64,000 nucleotides of DNA, taken from contig NZ_JAHSPF010000001.1 of assembly GCF_019132875.1 (NCBI RefSeq), positions 620,001 through 684,000 on the forward strand, written 5' to 3'. Within the stretch, counting starts at the first letter, position 1. Each line of letters opens with the position of its first letter. The translations under genes and the position numbers were made by a program. Positions 1-9,810 of the stretch are shown piece after piece. Under the pieces are notes generated by a model. The model did no database searches and was not told where the DNA came from. It was given only the letters and a program-made list of their open reading frames with translations. This DNA is from Erwinia phyllosphaerae. Lineage in GTDB: Bacteria > Pseudomonadota > Gammaproteobacteria > Enterobacterales > Enterobacteriaceae.

Positions 1-3000
1 TATCATCTGCGATAGGATCCAAAGTCAGCGTTGGTGTAGAAGTATCAACGGTAAAGGTGTTGGTCAGTGAAGAAGTATTGCCTGCGGGATCGGTAGCGGT
101 AACGGTCAGCGTGTTATCGCCCTGCGGCAGCCCCTGCAATACCGCAGTTGGCAGCTGCACTGACCAGTTGCCGTTTGCGTCAACGGTAGCGGCGTAGGTG
201 ACCCCGTTCAGTACAACGCTAACCGCCTGGCCGCTGCCGGTGATACCCGTGGTGCCGGTGAGCTGCTGATCGACCGCCGCTTCACTGCCGTTCAGCGCGC
301 CGTCCGTAAATGGCTCATTCAGCGTGACGGTAAAATCAGGATTAACGGCGGAATCCAGGCTCTGCGTGGTGGTGACCTGATTGCCGTTCTCATCGGTTGC
401 CGTTGCCGTTACCGTCTGGTTACCGTTGGTCAGAGTACTCAGCGCGCTGGCAGGAACGGTAACGCTCCAGCTGCCGTCGCTGTTGGCGGTAGTTTCATAA
501 TTCGTATTGTTAAAGCGCACCAGAATACGCGCGCCGAAAGAGACAAAGCGCGTGCTGCCGTGGATCACCAGCGGGCTTTGCGCTTCGGTAGCGTTAATCG
601 CATTGTCATCGCTGATCACGCCAATAGCGATGGCGCTGAAGGTGTTATCAATAGTGAAACCGCTGGCGGCCGTGGCGGTATTTCCGGCGGTATCGGCCAC
701 GCTTACGGTAAAGGTTTGCGCGCCGTTAGCTACGCCATAATAGGCCGTGGCGGGAACCAGTATGCTATAGGTGCCGTCCGCCTGTACCGCGCCGGTATAT
801 TGCGCGCCGTTCAGCGTCATCGTCACAATTTGCCCGGCCTGCACGTTGGTCGTGGTGCCGGTAACCAGCTGGTTAAGATCCTGTTCGGCACCGTCCAGTA
901 CGCCGTCGCCGGTAAAGGCATCAACGGTGATCGTAGGCTGCGCGGACGCTGAGGCAACAACCGTTAACGGCTGCTGAGCAGAAGCGACGTTGCCTGCGCT
1001 GTCCGTCGCCTGCACGGTGACGCTGTAATTTCCGTCCGTCAGCGCGCTGACGTCGCTGGCCGGTACGCTGACGCTCCAGCTGCCGTTAGCGTCCGCCGTC
1101 CCGTTATAGGTTACGCCGTTTAGCAATACCGCCACGGCAGAGCCCGCTTCGGCCGTGCCCGTTACGTCAAGCGCGGCGGCGTGCTCTGCCGCATTGAGAT
1201 AACCGTCGCCGGAAATCGGCGCAACCGCCAGGGCAGGCGCGGTGGTATCAATGATCAGCGGCGTCAGCGAGGTGGTCTGATTGCCGCCTGCGTCCGTCGC
1301 GGTTACGGTGATATCGTATTTGCCGTCGCCCAGCGTTTGCAGCGTGGATGGCGCGATATTTACGCTCCAGGCACCGTTAGCATCGGCCGCCGTCACATAA
1401 GAGACGCCGTCCAGCGCCACCTGGATAGTGCTGCCCGCTTCCGCCGTCCCGCTGACCGCCAGCGGCTGGTTTTGCGCCTGGCTATTAATCGTGCCGTTAT
1501 CGCCCGGCACGGTGACGTTTAACGCAGGAGTGGCAGTGTCCACCGTAAACGGCGTAGAGCCTGATGCCGTATTGCCCAGTGAATCGGTTACCGTAACGAC
1601 AATGGTGGCCGTGCCGTCCTGCAAGGATGCCAGCGCCGGAGGCAGCAGGGCCACGCTCCAGTTGCCGCTAAAAGTATCGACGGTTGCCGCGTAAGAAATG
1701 CCATCAACGGTCACCGTCACCGCCTGATCGGCAAAATTTACGCCGCTGTTGCCGGTCAGCGTTTGCGCCGTGGTGCTTTCAGCCGCGTTCAGAATGCCGT
1801 CGCCAAACGGCGAATTAACGATGATATCTGCCGGGAAAGAGGTGCGAACGGTCAGGTCGCTGCTGCTGGTGACCGCATTGTTGTCCGCGTCGGTTCCGGT
1901 TACGGCGATGGTATAGCTACCGTTGGCGATCCCCGTCAGCGCCGAGGCCGGTACGGTCACGGTCCAGGTGCCATCGGCATTGACGGATGTCGCATAGTCA
2001 ACGCCGTTAAAGGTAACGGTTAGCGGCGTCGTGGCGGCCAGACCGGCGCTGCTGCCGCTGATAACCAAATCCGACTGCGCTTCGGTGGCGTTCAGCGCGT
2101 TGTCACCGCTGACCGGGGAAACGGCAAGCGTAGCGACGCTGTTATCTACCGCAACGTCAAAGGAACCGGTAGCCGTGCCGCTATTTCCCGCCGTATCGCT
2201 GACGGTTACGGTATAGCTTTGCGTACCGTTAGCCAGCGCCGACAGCGTGGCGGCGGGCAGCGTAACGCTCCAGCCGCCGCCAGATTCTACGGTGCCGCTA
2301 AAGGTAGTGCCGTCTGACAGCGTCAGCGTAATTGGCTGGCCCGCTGAAACATGAGTGACGGTGCCGGTCAGAACCTGGTCAACCGCCACTTCGGCGCCGT
2401 CAAGGCTTCCGTCGGCGGTTAAATCATTAACGGTGATAACCGGCGTGGTGGTAGCAAAAGTTACCGTGGTGTAGGTCTGGCCGATATTTCCTGCCGCGTC
2501 GGTCGCGATAACGGTAACGACGTAGGAGCCATCTGCAATGCCCGCCTGATCGTCTGCGCTTAAGGTTGCAGTCCAGTTGCCCGTGACAGGATCAACAGTG
2601 GCCGTCAGATCAACGCTATCGAAACGAACCAGCACCGAGGTGCCTGGCTGGGTGGTACCGGTGATTTCCAGCGGCTGAGTGGCCTCGCTGGCGTTAACAT
2701 AGCCGTCATCGCTCAGCGTATTAACCGTAACCGTTGGCGACGCGGCATCAATAGTTACCGGCAGCGTTTGCGTATTGCTGTTGCCGTAGCTGTCGGTAGA
2801 GACCACGCTGGCGGTGTAATCGCCGTTAGGGATCTGCTGGAGATCGGAAGCGGGAATGTTGACGCTCCAGCTGCCGTCCGGATTAACGGTGGTGGTATAG
2901 GTTACGCCATTCAGCGTGACGGCAATATCCTGGCTTCCGCTGCTGACCCCGCTAACCACCAGCGGCTGAGTGATATCGCTTTGGTTCAGCGTGGTATCGG

Positions 3001-5386
3001 ACGGCGTGATGGTGAGCGCTGGCGCTGCGGTAACGACGTTGACCGGCGTGGTGGAAGTATTGGTGTTACCGGCAGGATCGGTTACCGCTACGCTAATCTC
3101 ATTGCTGCCCTGCGGCAGGTTTTGCAGCGCGTTGGCGGGAATAGAAACGGTCCAGCTACCGTCGTTGTTTACCGTTCCGGTATAGTCGACGCTGCCCAGC
3201 GTGACCACAACCGCCTGCCCGGCTCCCGTTACGCCGGTATTTCCTGACAGAGTCTGATCCGTTGTCGTTTCACTACCGCTGAGTACGCTGTCGCCAAAAG
3301 GCGTATTGATTCCGGCATCGGGTTCCGTGGTGATGACGTTAAGCGAAGCGGCAGAGCTGTTCTGAACTACGGTGCCATCTGCCAGCGTGGCGGAAGCAAT
3401 GAGCAGGTTCGATCCTTGCGACAGCTGCTGGAGGTCGGCAGCCGGAACCGTGGTGCTCCAGCTCCCGTCGCTCGCTACGGTAGCGTTATAAGAACGACCA
3501 CCCAGCGTTACGCGGATAACGGTTCCGGCAGTGAGGCCGGTAGAAAAGCCGGAAACGGTCAGGTCAGACTGCGCGTCCGCAATGCTCAGATAGCCGTCAT
3601 CGCTCAGCTGGCTAACGCTGATGCTGCTGACGGCAGGAGATTCTACGGTAAAGTCATGGGTTGCCGTTGCCGCCGTGCCTGCCGTATCGGTCACCGTGGC
3701 GCTGATGGTCGCCGTCCCCGCTGCCAGCGCCTGCAAGGCGGTCGTTGGTACGGCTACGCTCCAGGCACCGTTAGCGTCGACGGCTGCCGTATAGGTCTGG
3801 CCGTTCAGCGTAACGGTAACGATCTGGCCTTCCTGCACGTTGGTGGTGGTACCGCTGATGGTTTGCGCCAGCTGCTGCTCTGCGCCGTCGAGCACGTCGT
3901 CACCGGCAAAAGCAGCAATGGCAAGGGTCGGTACGCCAGCCGCCGCTACCGTAAAGTCGTGGGTGGCCGTTGCTGCCGTACCCGCCGCATCGGTCACGGT
4001 GGCGGTAATGGTCGCTGTACCGGCCGCCAGCGCCTGCAATGCCGTGGCCGGCACGGCTACGCTCCAGGCGCCGTTGGCATCTACGGTAGTCGTATAGGTC
4101 TGGCCGTTCAGCGTAACGGTAACGGTTTGGCCCTGCTGCACGTTGGTGGTGGTGCCGCTGATGGCCTGGGCAAGCTGCTGTTCGCCGTTATCCAGAACGT
4201 CGTCGCCCGCGAAGGCAGCGATGGTCAGCGTTGGCACGGCAGCTGCTGCGTCAACGGTAAAGTCATGCGTGGTGGTGGCCGCGGTCCCCGCCGTATCGGT
4301 CACGGTGGCGGTAATTGTCGTCGTACCGGCCGCCAGCGCCTGCAATGCCGTGGCCGGGACGGCTACGCTCCAGGCGCCGTTAGCGTCAACGGTTGCCGTA
4401 TAGGTCTGACCGTTCAGCGTAACGGTGACGGTCTGGCCCTGCTGCACGTTGGTGGTGGTGCCGCTAACGGTTTGGGCAAGCTGCTGTTCGCCATTATCCA
4501 GTACGTCATCGCCTGCAAAGGTAGCAATGGCGATGGTCGGCGTGGTCGGCGTAACCGTCCCGGCTTCCACGGTGAAGGTATCGTTGGCCGTGCTGGTGAC
4601 GCCCTCGTTGTTGGTGACGCTTACGGTCAGCGTGTTACTGCCATCCGGCAAGGCGGCCAGCGCGGCGGCGGGAACGGTGATACTCCAGCTGCCGTCTGCG
4701 TTTGTCGTGGTGGTGTAGGTAACGCCGTTCAGTACGATGGTTACGGTATTGCCTGCTTCCGTCCCGGTGGTGGTCCCGTTCAGCGTCTGGGCTGAGCTTT
4801 TTTCCGCTACCGCGATCACGTTGTCGCCGGTAAAAGGATTGATGGTAATGGCTGGTGTAACCGGTGCGGTCGTATCGCTCCCGCCACCGCCACCGCCGCC
4901 ACCGCCGTTAGCCAGAGCGGCAACGCCTGCCGCGCCCAGGCCCAGCGCGCCAATACCCGCCGCGGTGACAACCCCCGTAGTCGCACCGGTATCGGCCAGC
5001 AGCAGCGGATCGAGCGAGCCAAGGGATTCATACTGTGGCGTCAGAGCCATTACCGCTTGCGCATCGGTAAACTCTGTCGTTACCGGAAACAGAGCGTGTT
5101 CAGGAGGATGGACGCCATCGTCAAAAACCAGCTCGCTGTGGTCGCCATCAACATCGTCAAAGAAGAACTGCTGGTAGCGTTTTACGCTGCCGTCGCGCAT
5201 ATGCACAATGAGGTCGTTACCCTGGCGCTCAAACTCGGTCACCATTGCACGGGTGCCGTGGATACGTACCACGCTGGGTTGATTCAGGAGAACGGTATTA
5301 TTCGAACTGCCAGCAGCGATTTGGGAAAGGACATTGCCATTATCGCGGGAAAGGATCTCCACGCTGCCGTCGGTAAGCTGAGCCAT
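1..5386 (-). CDS. BapA/LapF-like giant Ig-repeat adhesin, N-terminal part (runs off window)
   Basis: One reading frame is open from the ATG at 5386 to the window edge, about 1,795 codons, so the 3' end is missing. The start has an AGAGGT ribosome-binding site five bases upstream. The first ~130 residues (MAQLTDGSVEILSRDNG...) match the prefix domain of Bap/BapA-type adhesins. A Gly/Ala-rich hydrophobic stretch follows, then nine consecutive glycines (about 4878-4907). After that come about 16 tandem Ig-like units of roughly 100 residues, each with the pattern TVTLNG-TYTATV-ANGAWSVAVPA-ALQAL-GT-ITATVTD. No cysteines were seen in the part translated. Such proteins are exported by a dedicated type I system and act in biofilm cohesion and surface attachment; no exporter is visible here. 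There is no N-terminal Sec signal, as expected for a type I substrate. The gene is divergent from rcsD. Family assignment is firm; the exact gene name is not. Confidence 0.9.
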   Translation of the reverse strand, partial: MAQLTDGSVEILSRDNGNVLSQIAAGSSNNTVLLNQPSVVRIHGTRAMVTEFERQGNDLIVHMRDGSVKRYQQFFFDDVDGDHSELVFDDGVHPPEHALFPVTTEFTDAQAVMALTPQYESLGSLDPLLLADTGATTGVVTAAGIGALGLGAAGVAALANGGGGGGGGGSDTTAPVTPAITINPFTGDNVIAVAEKSSAQTLNGTTTGTEAGNTVTIVLNGVTYTTTTNADGSWSITVPAAALAALPDGSNTLTVSVTNNEGVTSTANDTFTVEAGTVTPTTPTIAIATFAGDDVLDNGEQQLAQTVSGTTTNVQQGQTVTVTLNGQTYTATVDANGAWSVAVPATALQALAAGTTTITATVTDTAGTAATTTHDFTVDAAAAVPTLTIAAFAGDDVLDNGEQQLAQAISGTTTNVQQGQTVTVTLNGQTYTTTVDANGAWSVAVPATALQALAAGTATITATVTDAAGTAATATHDFTVAAAGVPTLAIAAFAGDDVLDGAEQQLAQTISGTTTNVQEGQIVTVTLNGQTYTAAVDANGAWSVAVPTTALQALAAGTATISATVTDTAGTAATATHDFTVESPAVSSISVSQLSDDGYLSIADAQSDLTVSGFSTGLTAGTVIRVTLGGRSYNATVASDGSWSTTVPAADLQQLSQGSNLLIASATLADGTVVQNSSAASLNVITTEPDAGINTPFGDSVLSGSETTTDQTLSGNTGVTGAGQAVVVTLGSVDYTGTVNNDGSWTVSIPANALQNLPQGSNEISVAVTDPAGNTNTSTTPVNVVTAAPALTITPSDTTLNQSDITQPLVVSGVSSGSQDIAVTLNGVTYTTTVNPDGSWSVNIPASDLQQIPNGDYTASVVSTDSYGNSNTQTLPVTIDAASPTVTVNTLSDDGYVNASEATQPLEITGTTQPGTSVLVRFDSVDLTATVDPVTGNWTATLSADDQAGIADGSYVVTVIATDAAGNIGQTYTTVTFATTTPVITVNDLTADGSLDGAEVAVDQVLTGTVTHVSAGQPITLTLSDGTTFSGTVESGGGWSVTLPAATLSALANGTQSYTVTVSDTAGNSGTATGSFDVAVDNSVATLAVSPVSGDNALNATEAQSDLVISGSSAGLAATTPLTVTFNGVDYATSVNADGTWTVTVPASALTGIANGSYTIAVTGTDADNNAVTSSSDLTVRTSFPADIIVNSPFGDGILNAAESTTAQTLTGNSGVNFADQAVTVTVDGISYAATVDTFSGNWSVALLPPALASLQDGTATIVVTVTDSLGNTASGSTPFTVDTATPALNVTVPGDNGTINSQAQNQPLAVSGTAEAGSTIQVALDGVSYVTAADANGAWSVNIAPSTLQTLGDGKYDITVTATDAGGNQTTSLTPLIIDTTAPALAVAPISGDGYLNAAEHAAALDVTGTAEAGSAVAVLLNGVTYNGTADANGSWSVSVPASDVSALTDGNYSVTVQATDSAGNVASAQQPLTVVASASAQPTITVDAFTGDGVLDGAEQDLNQLVTGTTTNVQAGQIVTMTLNGAQYTGAVQADGTYSILVPATAYYGVANGAQTFTVSVADTAGNTATAASGFTIDNTFSAIAIGVISDDNAINATEAQSPLVIHGSTRFVSFGARILVRFNNTNYETTANSDGSWSVTVPASALSTLTNGNQTVTATATDENGNQVTTTQSLDSAVNPDFTVTLNEPFTDGALNGSEAAVDQQLTGTTGITGSGQAVSVVLNGVTYAATVDANGNWSVQLPTAVLQGLPQGDNTLTVTATDPAGNTSSLTNTFTVDTSTPTLTLDPIADD
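3648..4560 (-). repeat. Three near-identical tandem Ig-domain units inside the adhesin gene
   Basis: Three consecutive units begin at about 3648, 3951 and 4257, giving periods of 303 and 306 bases, both multiples of three. They share long nucleotide-level identity, for example the GTAAAGTC motif, the CTCCAGGC(A/G)CCGTT motif and the TATAGGTCTGGCCGTTCAGCG type of block. The other units in the gene keep only protein-level similarity. This suggests recent in-frame duplication and a site prone to copy-number change. Confidence 0.8.
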
Positions 5387-6394
5387 AGTAACCTCTTGTA
5401 CACCAAACATTGAGTGTCCCGCGCGAAAGCATCAATAAAACTTTACTTTCGCGCGCAACGTAAATGGTCGTCATGCCTTGTGGCTGACTGATTTACCTGG
5501 TGAAAAAGGGGGACTAACGGGTCGGCGTGTTAAAAACAACCTAAAATAACGCGCTGATTAACTATTTTTTTTAACTTTTCTTTTTTTGATAGTAAGAAAA
5601 ATTTAGCCGGTCGGCTTGATTAATACTTATCCAAACGATAAAAATTTTTAATCAAATCGTTTAGCCTATGCTGGCTCAGATTGTCAAAGAGAGGCAAAAA
5701 TACTCGTCCGGTTTGGGTTAAAATTTTGATTTAACTTAAGGAATATTTTTACGAAAATGTAAAAATAATGAAAATATTTGGCAGGTAAGAGGGAAATTCC
5801 TGCGTGATATTTGTTATGGAGAATGAAAAATAATGCTATCAATTGCCAAAAATCCGCGCAGGCCTGAGGTTATCGGGCTGTGCAAATAACGTCCGGCAAA
5901 AACGAGGGTATTCCCTCTGGTTCTGGCTATTTTTTACCCTGCACCAATGATTTGAGTTAAGCCAGCATAAAACCTGGCAAGCCAGGAGTTGTCTGTAAAA
6001 TACCCTTTAGCTGCAATATTTGATTAACAGCGCCGTTTTTTCAGGTTATTAACACAAAGGTCAGCATGACTCTGGGTTTGCAACAGGTTATCCGCCACGC
6101 TTTGCACCGCCTGTTCTTCTTTAATTTTACGAAATGTGATAAAAAGTAGCGCTTACTGCGACAAGCTTTTAACGGAAACTATGACGACTCAGGACGCCAG
6201 ACCGACCGCCAGCGCGCTGGCCACCCAGTACGCTTTTTCTGCGAGAATATTACGGCCTTTGGGCGTAAATTTAGCGCAAGGTAATCCCGAACCGTTTGCG
6301 GCGGAAACGGTACCTGACGTCTGTTTTACCGCTTGCCCGCTCGCTGGCGCTGTTCCGCAGCGCCCGGCTGACTCGTTAACTGGGGCCTGGCTAT
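5387..6394. other. Intergenic region between divergent adhesin gene and rcsD
   Basis: About 1 kb with no convincing gene. The part from roughly 5500 to 5830 is visibly AT-rich. An RcsAB-box-like site lies at 5738-5751. E. coli has ompC and the small RNA gene micF at this position relative to rcsD; neither is recognisable here. A 90-codon frame ending at 6408 overlaps the rcsD start and was not accepted as a gene. Confidence 0.6.
5738..5751. promoter_or_regulatory. Putative RcsAB box
   Basis: The 14 bases AAGGAATATTTTTA match 12 of 14 positions of the reverse complement of the enterobacterial RcsAB-box consensus (TAAGAATATTCCTA). The site is 352 bases upstream of the adhesin start and about 640 upstream of rcsD. 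Context supports it because the Rcs regulators are encoded next door, but the surrounding DNA is AT-rich, so a chance match cannot be excluded. Confidence 0.4.
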
Positions 6395-9043
6395 ATGATG
6401 CCTTATAAATTTCCACTGACTTCGGGCAACGTTACCCGCTTTTTTGCGATATTTATTCTGGTGCTGCTGCTGGCATCAGGATTTATGATCCATAACGCCG
6501 TTAACGCCTGGCTGACCGATAAACGTTACGCGATGGCGGATATCGCCCACGCCATGCAGAAGCGCATTGACACCTACCGTTTCGCTACCTGGCAGATTTA
6601 TGAAAATCTTGCGGCCAGCGCCGCTGGTGCAACGCCCAATAGCCTGCAGGAAACCCGCCTGCGTCCGGACGTTTACTATCTTGAAAAAACCCGGCGCAAA
6701 ACCGAATCGTTGATTTTTGGTTCACACGACGGCAGTACGCTGGATATGACGCTGCGTATGTCCAACTATCTGGACACGCTGTGGGGCGCGGAAAACAGCA
6801 CCTGGTCGATGTACTTCCTGAATGGTCAGGATAACAGCCTGATTTTAATCTCTACCCTGCCGCTGAAAGATATGGCGACGCGTTATAAAGAAAGTGCCAT
6901 CAGCACGATTGTCGACGCGCGGCGCGCAGAGATGCTGCAACAGGCCAACGCGCTGGACGAGCGGGAGAGTTTTTCGCCGCTGCGTCGGTTTACCTGGCAA
7001 AACGATCACTACTTTACCGTGCGCACCACCTTCAACCAGCCAGGACATCTGGCAACGGTTGTCGCTTTCGATCTGCCAATCAACGATCTTATCCCGCTCA
7101 ACATGCCGCTGGAAAACTTTCAGCTGAAGCAGGATATGAGCGGCACCGGCAGCACGGCAGATAATGATGACGGCACCCACAGTACCAAGGTTACGCTACT
7201 CAATCCTAACATTGAGATCGCCGCCTCGTTGACCAGCACGCCGCTACAGCTGGTCTATCGCGTGCCGCTGGTGGGCCTGGTGGTGGATACGCTGCGCAAT
7301 CTGATGTGGCCGCTGTTGGCAAACTTTGTGCTGCTGCTGCTGTCGCTGGCCGGTCTCTTTTTATTACGCCAGCAATCGCTACGTCCTAACGAAAACCAGA
7401 GCGCCGAACTGGACTCTCTGCGTATCCTGAATGATGAAATTGTGGCAAGCCTGCCCGTTGGCCTGCTGGTGTATGACTTTGCCAGCAACCGCACCATCAT
7501 CAGCAATAAGATTGCTGAGCATCTTTTGCCGCATCTTAATTTACAAAAAATCATTAACATGTCCGACCAGCACCAGGGCGTGTTGCAGGCCACGGTGAAT
7601 AACGAAGTGTACGAAATTCGCCATGCGCGCAGCATGCTGGCCGCCAATACCCAGCTGTTTATGATGCGTGACCAGGATCGTGAACTGCTGGTCAACAAAA
7701 AATTACAGAAGGCCCAGCAGGTGCTGGATAAGAGCCACCAGACGCGCCAGCAGCTGCTGCAAAATCTGGGGCACGCGCTGAACCGGCCATTAAGCAGCAT
7801 TATCGACCAGCTGCAGGCTATCGAAACGGCTCAGCCCGGCGAGAAGCTGGATGATGCGCTGCAGGAGTCACAGGCGCTGCGACGCCTGGTGGATGATATC
7901 GTGCTGCTGAACCGGCTGGAAACCCACGACTGGGCACCGGATGCGGGCGCTTTCAATCTACAGAGCGTGCTTGACGAGCTGGTAACGGAAGCCCTCCCCT
8001 CGCTGCGCCGCAAAGGACTCAGGCTGGTGGTCAGTAACCGCCTTAGCAGCGATGAAAACCGCTTTGGCGATCGGCGGGCCATTTTCAAAATTTTGACCAC
8101 GTTGCTGCACTACTCTATCACCAGCACCAGCTGGGGCAGGATCTCTATTGAGGTCAGCCATCCTGCCGACAGGCCCGATCGGCTGGCTATTGAGATGGTC
8201 GATACCGGCGCTGGCCTGACGGTAGACGAAATGGGCAATACCGATTTCCCGTTCCTTGGCGAAACCAGTCAGGATCGCTTTGGGCAGGCTTCCGGTCTGG
8301 CTTTCTTCCTGTGTAAACAGTTATGTAAACAGCTTGGCGGTCATCTGGAAATTGTTGCACGCCCCGATATCGGCACGCGCTACAGCATTCAGGTACATGC
8401 GCCGCAGGAGCACCAGCAGGATCGGGAAGAGAAGCTGCTGGAAGGCCTGACCGCGCTGATTGATATCAACGTGGATGAAATAAGAAAAATAGTGGTTCAC
8501 CAACTGGAAAACTGGGGAGCCAGCTGTATCACTCCTGATGAGCGTTTTTCTGGTCAGGATCACGATGTGCTGGTCACGGACGATCCGGCCAGTATGACCG
8601 CGTGGTCGCTGCTGCTTACGGATGATGAGGCGGGCTATACGGCACTTTCTCGCGATCGCTTCAGGGTGAACTTCAATATCAGCAGCGCAATGCAGGATGC
8701 GTTGCTACAGCTTATTGAGCTTCAGCTGGCCCTGGACGAACCCGAAGAAGAGGAACAACCTGCGCAGCTGTTTGCGCCAGGCTACTTCCAACTGTTTGTT
8801 GAGACAGTACCAGATGATGTAAAGAGATTGTATAATGAGGCGGCGGAAAGGGACTTAAGTTCGCTTGCTCAGACTGCACATCGCCTGAAGGGCGTGTTTG
8901 CCATGCTTAATTTGACACCGGGCAAGCAGCTTTGTGAAACGTTAGAACAGCACATAACCGAGTGTGACAATTCAAACATTAAAAATACCACCAGCGACAT
9001 CGACCGCTACGTCAATGAGCTGCTGCAGCAAGGTAACCAATAA
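6395..9043 (+). CDS. rcsD: RcsD phosphotransferase of the Rcs phosphorelay
   Basis: An inner-membrane histidine phosphotransfer protein of 882 residues (E. coli RcsD is 890) that relays phosphate from RcsC to RcsB. A first membrane segment lies at about residues 14-36 (TRFFAIFILVLLLASGF). A large periplasmic domain follows, then a second membrane segment near residues 302-324. Next come a kinase-like region without a phospho-acceptor HELRTP motif (it reads NLGHALNRPLSS), an ATPase-like fold, and the RcsB-binding region. The C-terminal HPt domain carries the phospho-accepting His at residue 829 (TAHRLKGVFAML). The gene is followed after one base by rcsB. It is divergent from the giant adhesin gene rather than from ompC/micF as in E. 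coli. The start was chosen by length match to RcsD and alignment of the MRFF-type N terminus. Confidence 0.96.
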   Translation: MMPYKFPLTSGNVTRFFAIFILVLLLASGFMIHNAVNAWLTDKRYAMADIAHAMQKRIDTYRFATWQIYENLAASAAGATPNSLQETRLRPDVYYLEKTRRKTESLIFGSHDGSTLDMTLRMSNYLDTLWGAENSTWSMYFLNGQDNSLILISTLPLKDMATRYKESAISTIVDARRAEMLQQANALDERESFSPLRRFTWQNDHYFTVRTTFNQPGHLATVVAFDLPINDLIPLNMPLENFQLKQDMSGTGSTADNDDGTHSTKVTLLNPNIEIAASLTSTPLQLVYRVPLVGLVVDTLRNLMWPLLANFVLLLLSLAGLFLLRQQSLRPNENQSAELDSLRILNDEIVASLPVGLLVYDFASNRTIISNKIAEHLLPHLNLQKIINMSDQHQGVLQATVNNEVYEIRHARSMLAANTQLFMMRDQDRELLVNKKLQKAQQVLDKSHQTRQQLLQNLGHALNRPLSSIIDQLQAIETAQPGEKLDDALQESQALRRLVDDIVLLNRLETHDWAPDAGAFNLQSVLDELVTEALPSLRRKGLRLVVSNRLSSDENRFGDRRAIFKILTTLLHYSITSTSWGRISIEVSHPADRPDRLAIEMVDTGAGLTVDEMGNTDFPFLGETSQDRFGQASGLAFFLCKQLCKQLGGHLEIVARPDIGTRYSIQVHAPQEHQQDREEKLLEGLTALIDINVDEIRKIVVHQLENWGASCITPDERFSGQDHDVLVTDDPASMTAWSLLLTDDEAGYTALSRDRFRVNFNISSAMQDALLQLIELQLALDEPEEEEQPAQLFAPGYFQLFVETVPDDVKRLYNEAAERDLSSLAQTAHRLKGVFAMLNLTPGKQLCETLEQHITECDNSNIKNTTSDIDRYVNELLQQGNQ

Positions 9044-9044
9044 T

Positions 9045-9695
9045 ATGAACAACCTGAATGTAATTATTGCCGACGACCATCCTATTGTTCTGTTCGGCAT
9101 TCGTAAGTCACTCGAACAGATTGAATGGGTCAATGTTGTCGGTGAGTTCGAAGATTCCACAGCATTAATCAACAGTCTCTCCAAGCTGGACGCCAACGTT
9201 CTGATTACCGATCTGTCAATGCCGGGCGAAAAGTATGGCGACGGCATTACGCTAATCAAATATATCAAGCGCCACTATCCGGACCTGTCAATTATCGTTC
9301 TGACCATGAACAATAACCCGGCAATCCTCAGCGCCGTGCTGGATCTGGACATTGAGGGGATCGTGCTGAAGCAAGGCGCGCCAACCGATTTGCCAAAAGC
9401 GCTGGCCGCACTGCAAAAAGGGAAAAAATACACGCCGGAAAGCGTGGCTAAGCTGCTGGAGAAAATCAGCGCTGGCGGCTACGGCGACAAACGCCTTTCA
9501 CCAAAGGAAAGTGAAGTACTGCGTTTGTTCGCTGAAGGCTTCCTGGTAACTGAAATCGCCAAGAAGTTAAACCGCAGCATCAAAACCATCAGTAGCCAGA
9601 AGAAGTCAGCGATGATGAAGCTGGGCGTGGACAACGATATTGCGCTGCTGAACTACCTCTCTTCCGTCAGCACCATGCCGGTAGACAAGGACTAA
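9045..9695 (+). CDS. rcsB: RcsB response regulator
   Basis: 216 residues, exactly the E. coli length. The N-terminal receiver domain has acidic residues D10/D11 and the phospho-accepting D56 (NVLITDLSMPG). The C-terminal LuxR-type helix-turn-helix lies around residues 148-205 (LSPKESEVLRLF...TISSQKKSAM). RcsB controls capsule, motility, biofilm and envelope-stress genes, alone or with partners such as RcsA. The start is the ATG one base after the rcsD stop (MNNLNVIIADDHP), with an AAGG site inside the end of rcsD. A longer in-frame start upstream exists but adds residues absent from the family. It is followed by a strong hairpin terminator and converges on rcsC. Confidence 0.98.
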   Translation: MNNLNVIIADDHPIVLFGIRKSLEQIEWVNVVGEFEDSTALINSLSKLDANVLITDLSMPGEKYGDGITLIKYIKRHYPDLSIIVLTMNNNPAILSAVLDLDIEGIVLKQGAPTDLPKALAALQKGKKYTPESVAKLLEKISAGGYGDKRLSPKESEVLRLFAEGFLVTEIAKKLNRSIKTISSQKKSAMMKLGVDNDIALLNYLSSVSTMPVDKD

Positions 9696-9728
9696 GCAAA
9701 CGCGCGGTTGCCCCTGCGGCCGATCGAC

Positions 9729-9763
9729 AACGGGCCTGACATCGCGTCAGGCCCGTTTTTTTA
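9729..9763 (+). terminator. rcsB Rho-independent terminator
   Basis: Twelve-base-pair stem AACGGGCCTGAC / GTCAGGCCCGTT with a five-base loop (ATCGC), followed by a T run, 34 bases after the rcsB stop codon. Confidence 0.9.
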
Positions 9764-9810
9764 TGGGCGTTACTCTGCCCTCAAAGCAGATTACAACGGG
9801 CAGATAGCCG

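Noticed and set aside
1-5386. Regular 300-base repeats that could suggest a CRISPR-like or satellite array
   Set aside because: The repeats encode Ig-like domains in one continuous frame; there are no short constant repeats with unique spacers.
6136-6408. 90-codon plus-strand frame just upstream of and overlapping rcsD
   Set aside because: No ribosome-binding site, no recognisable protein pattern, and an equally long antisense frame; it probably reflects the GC-rich rcsD leader.
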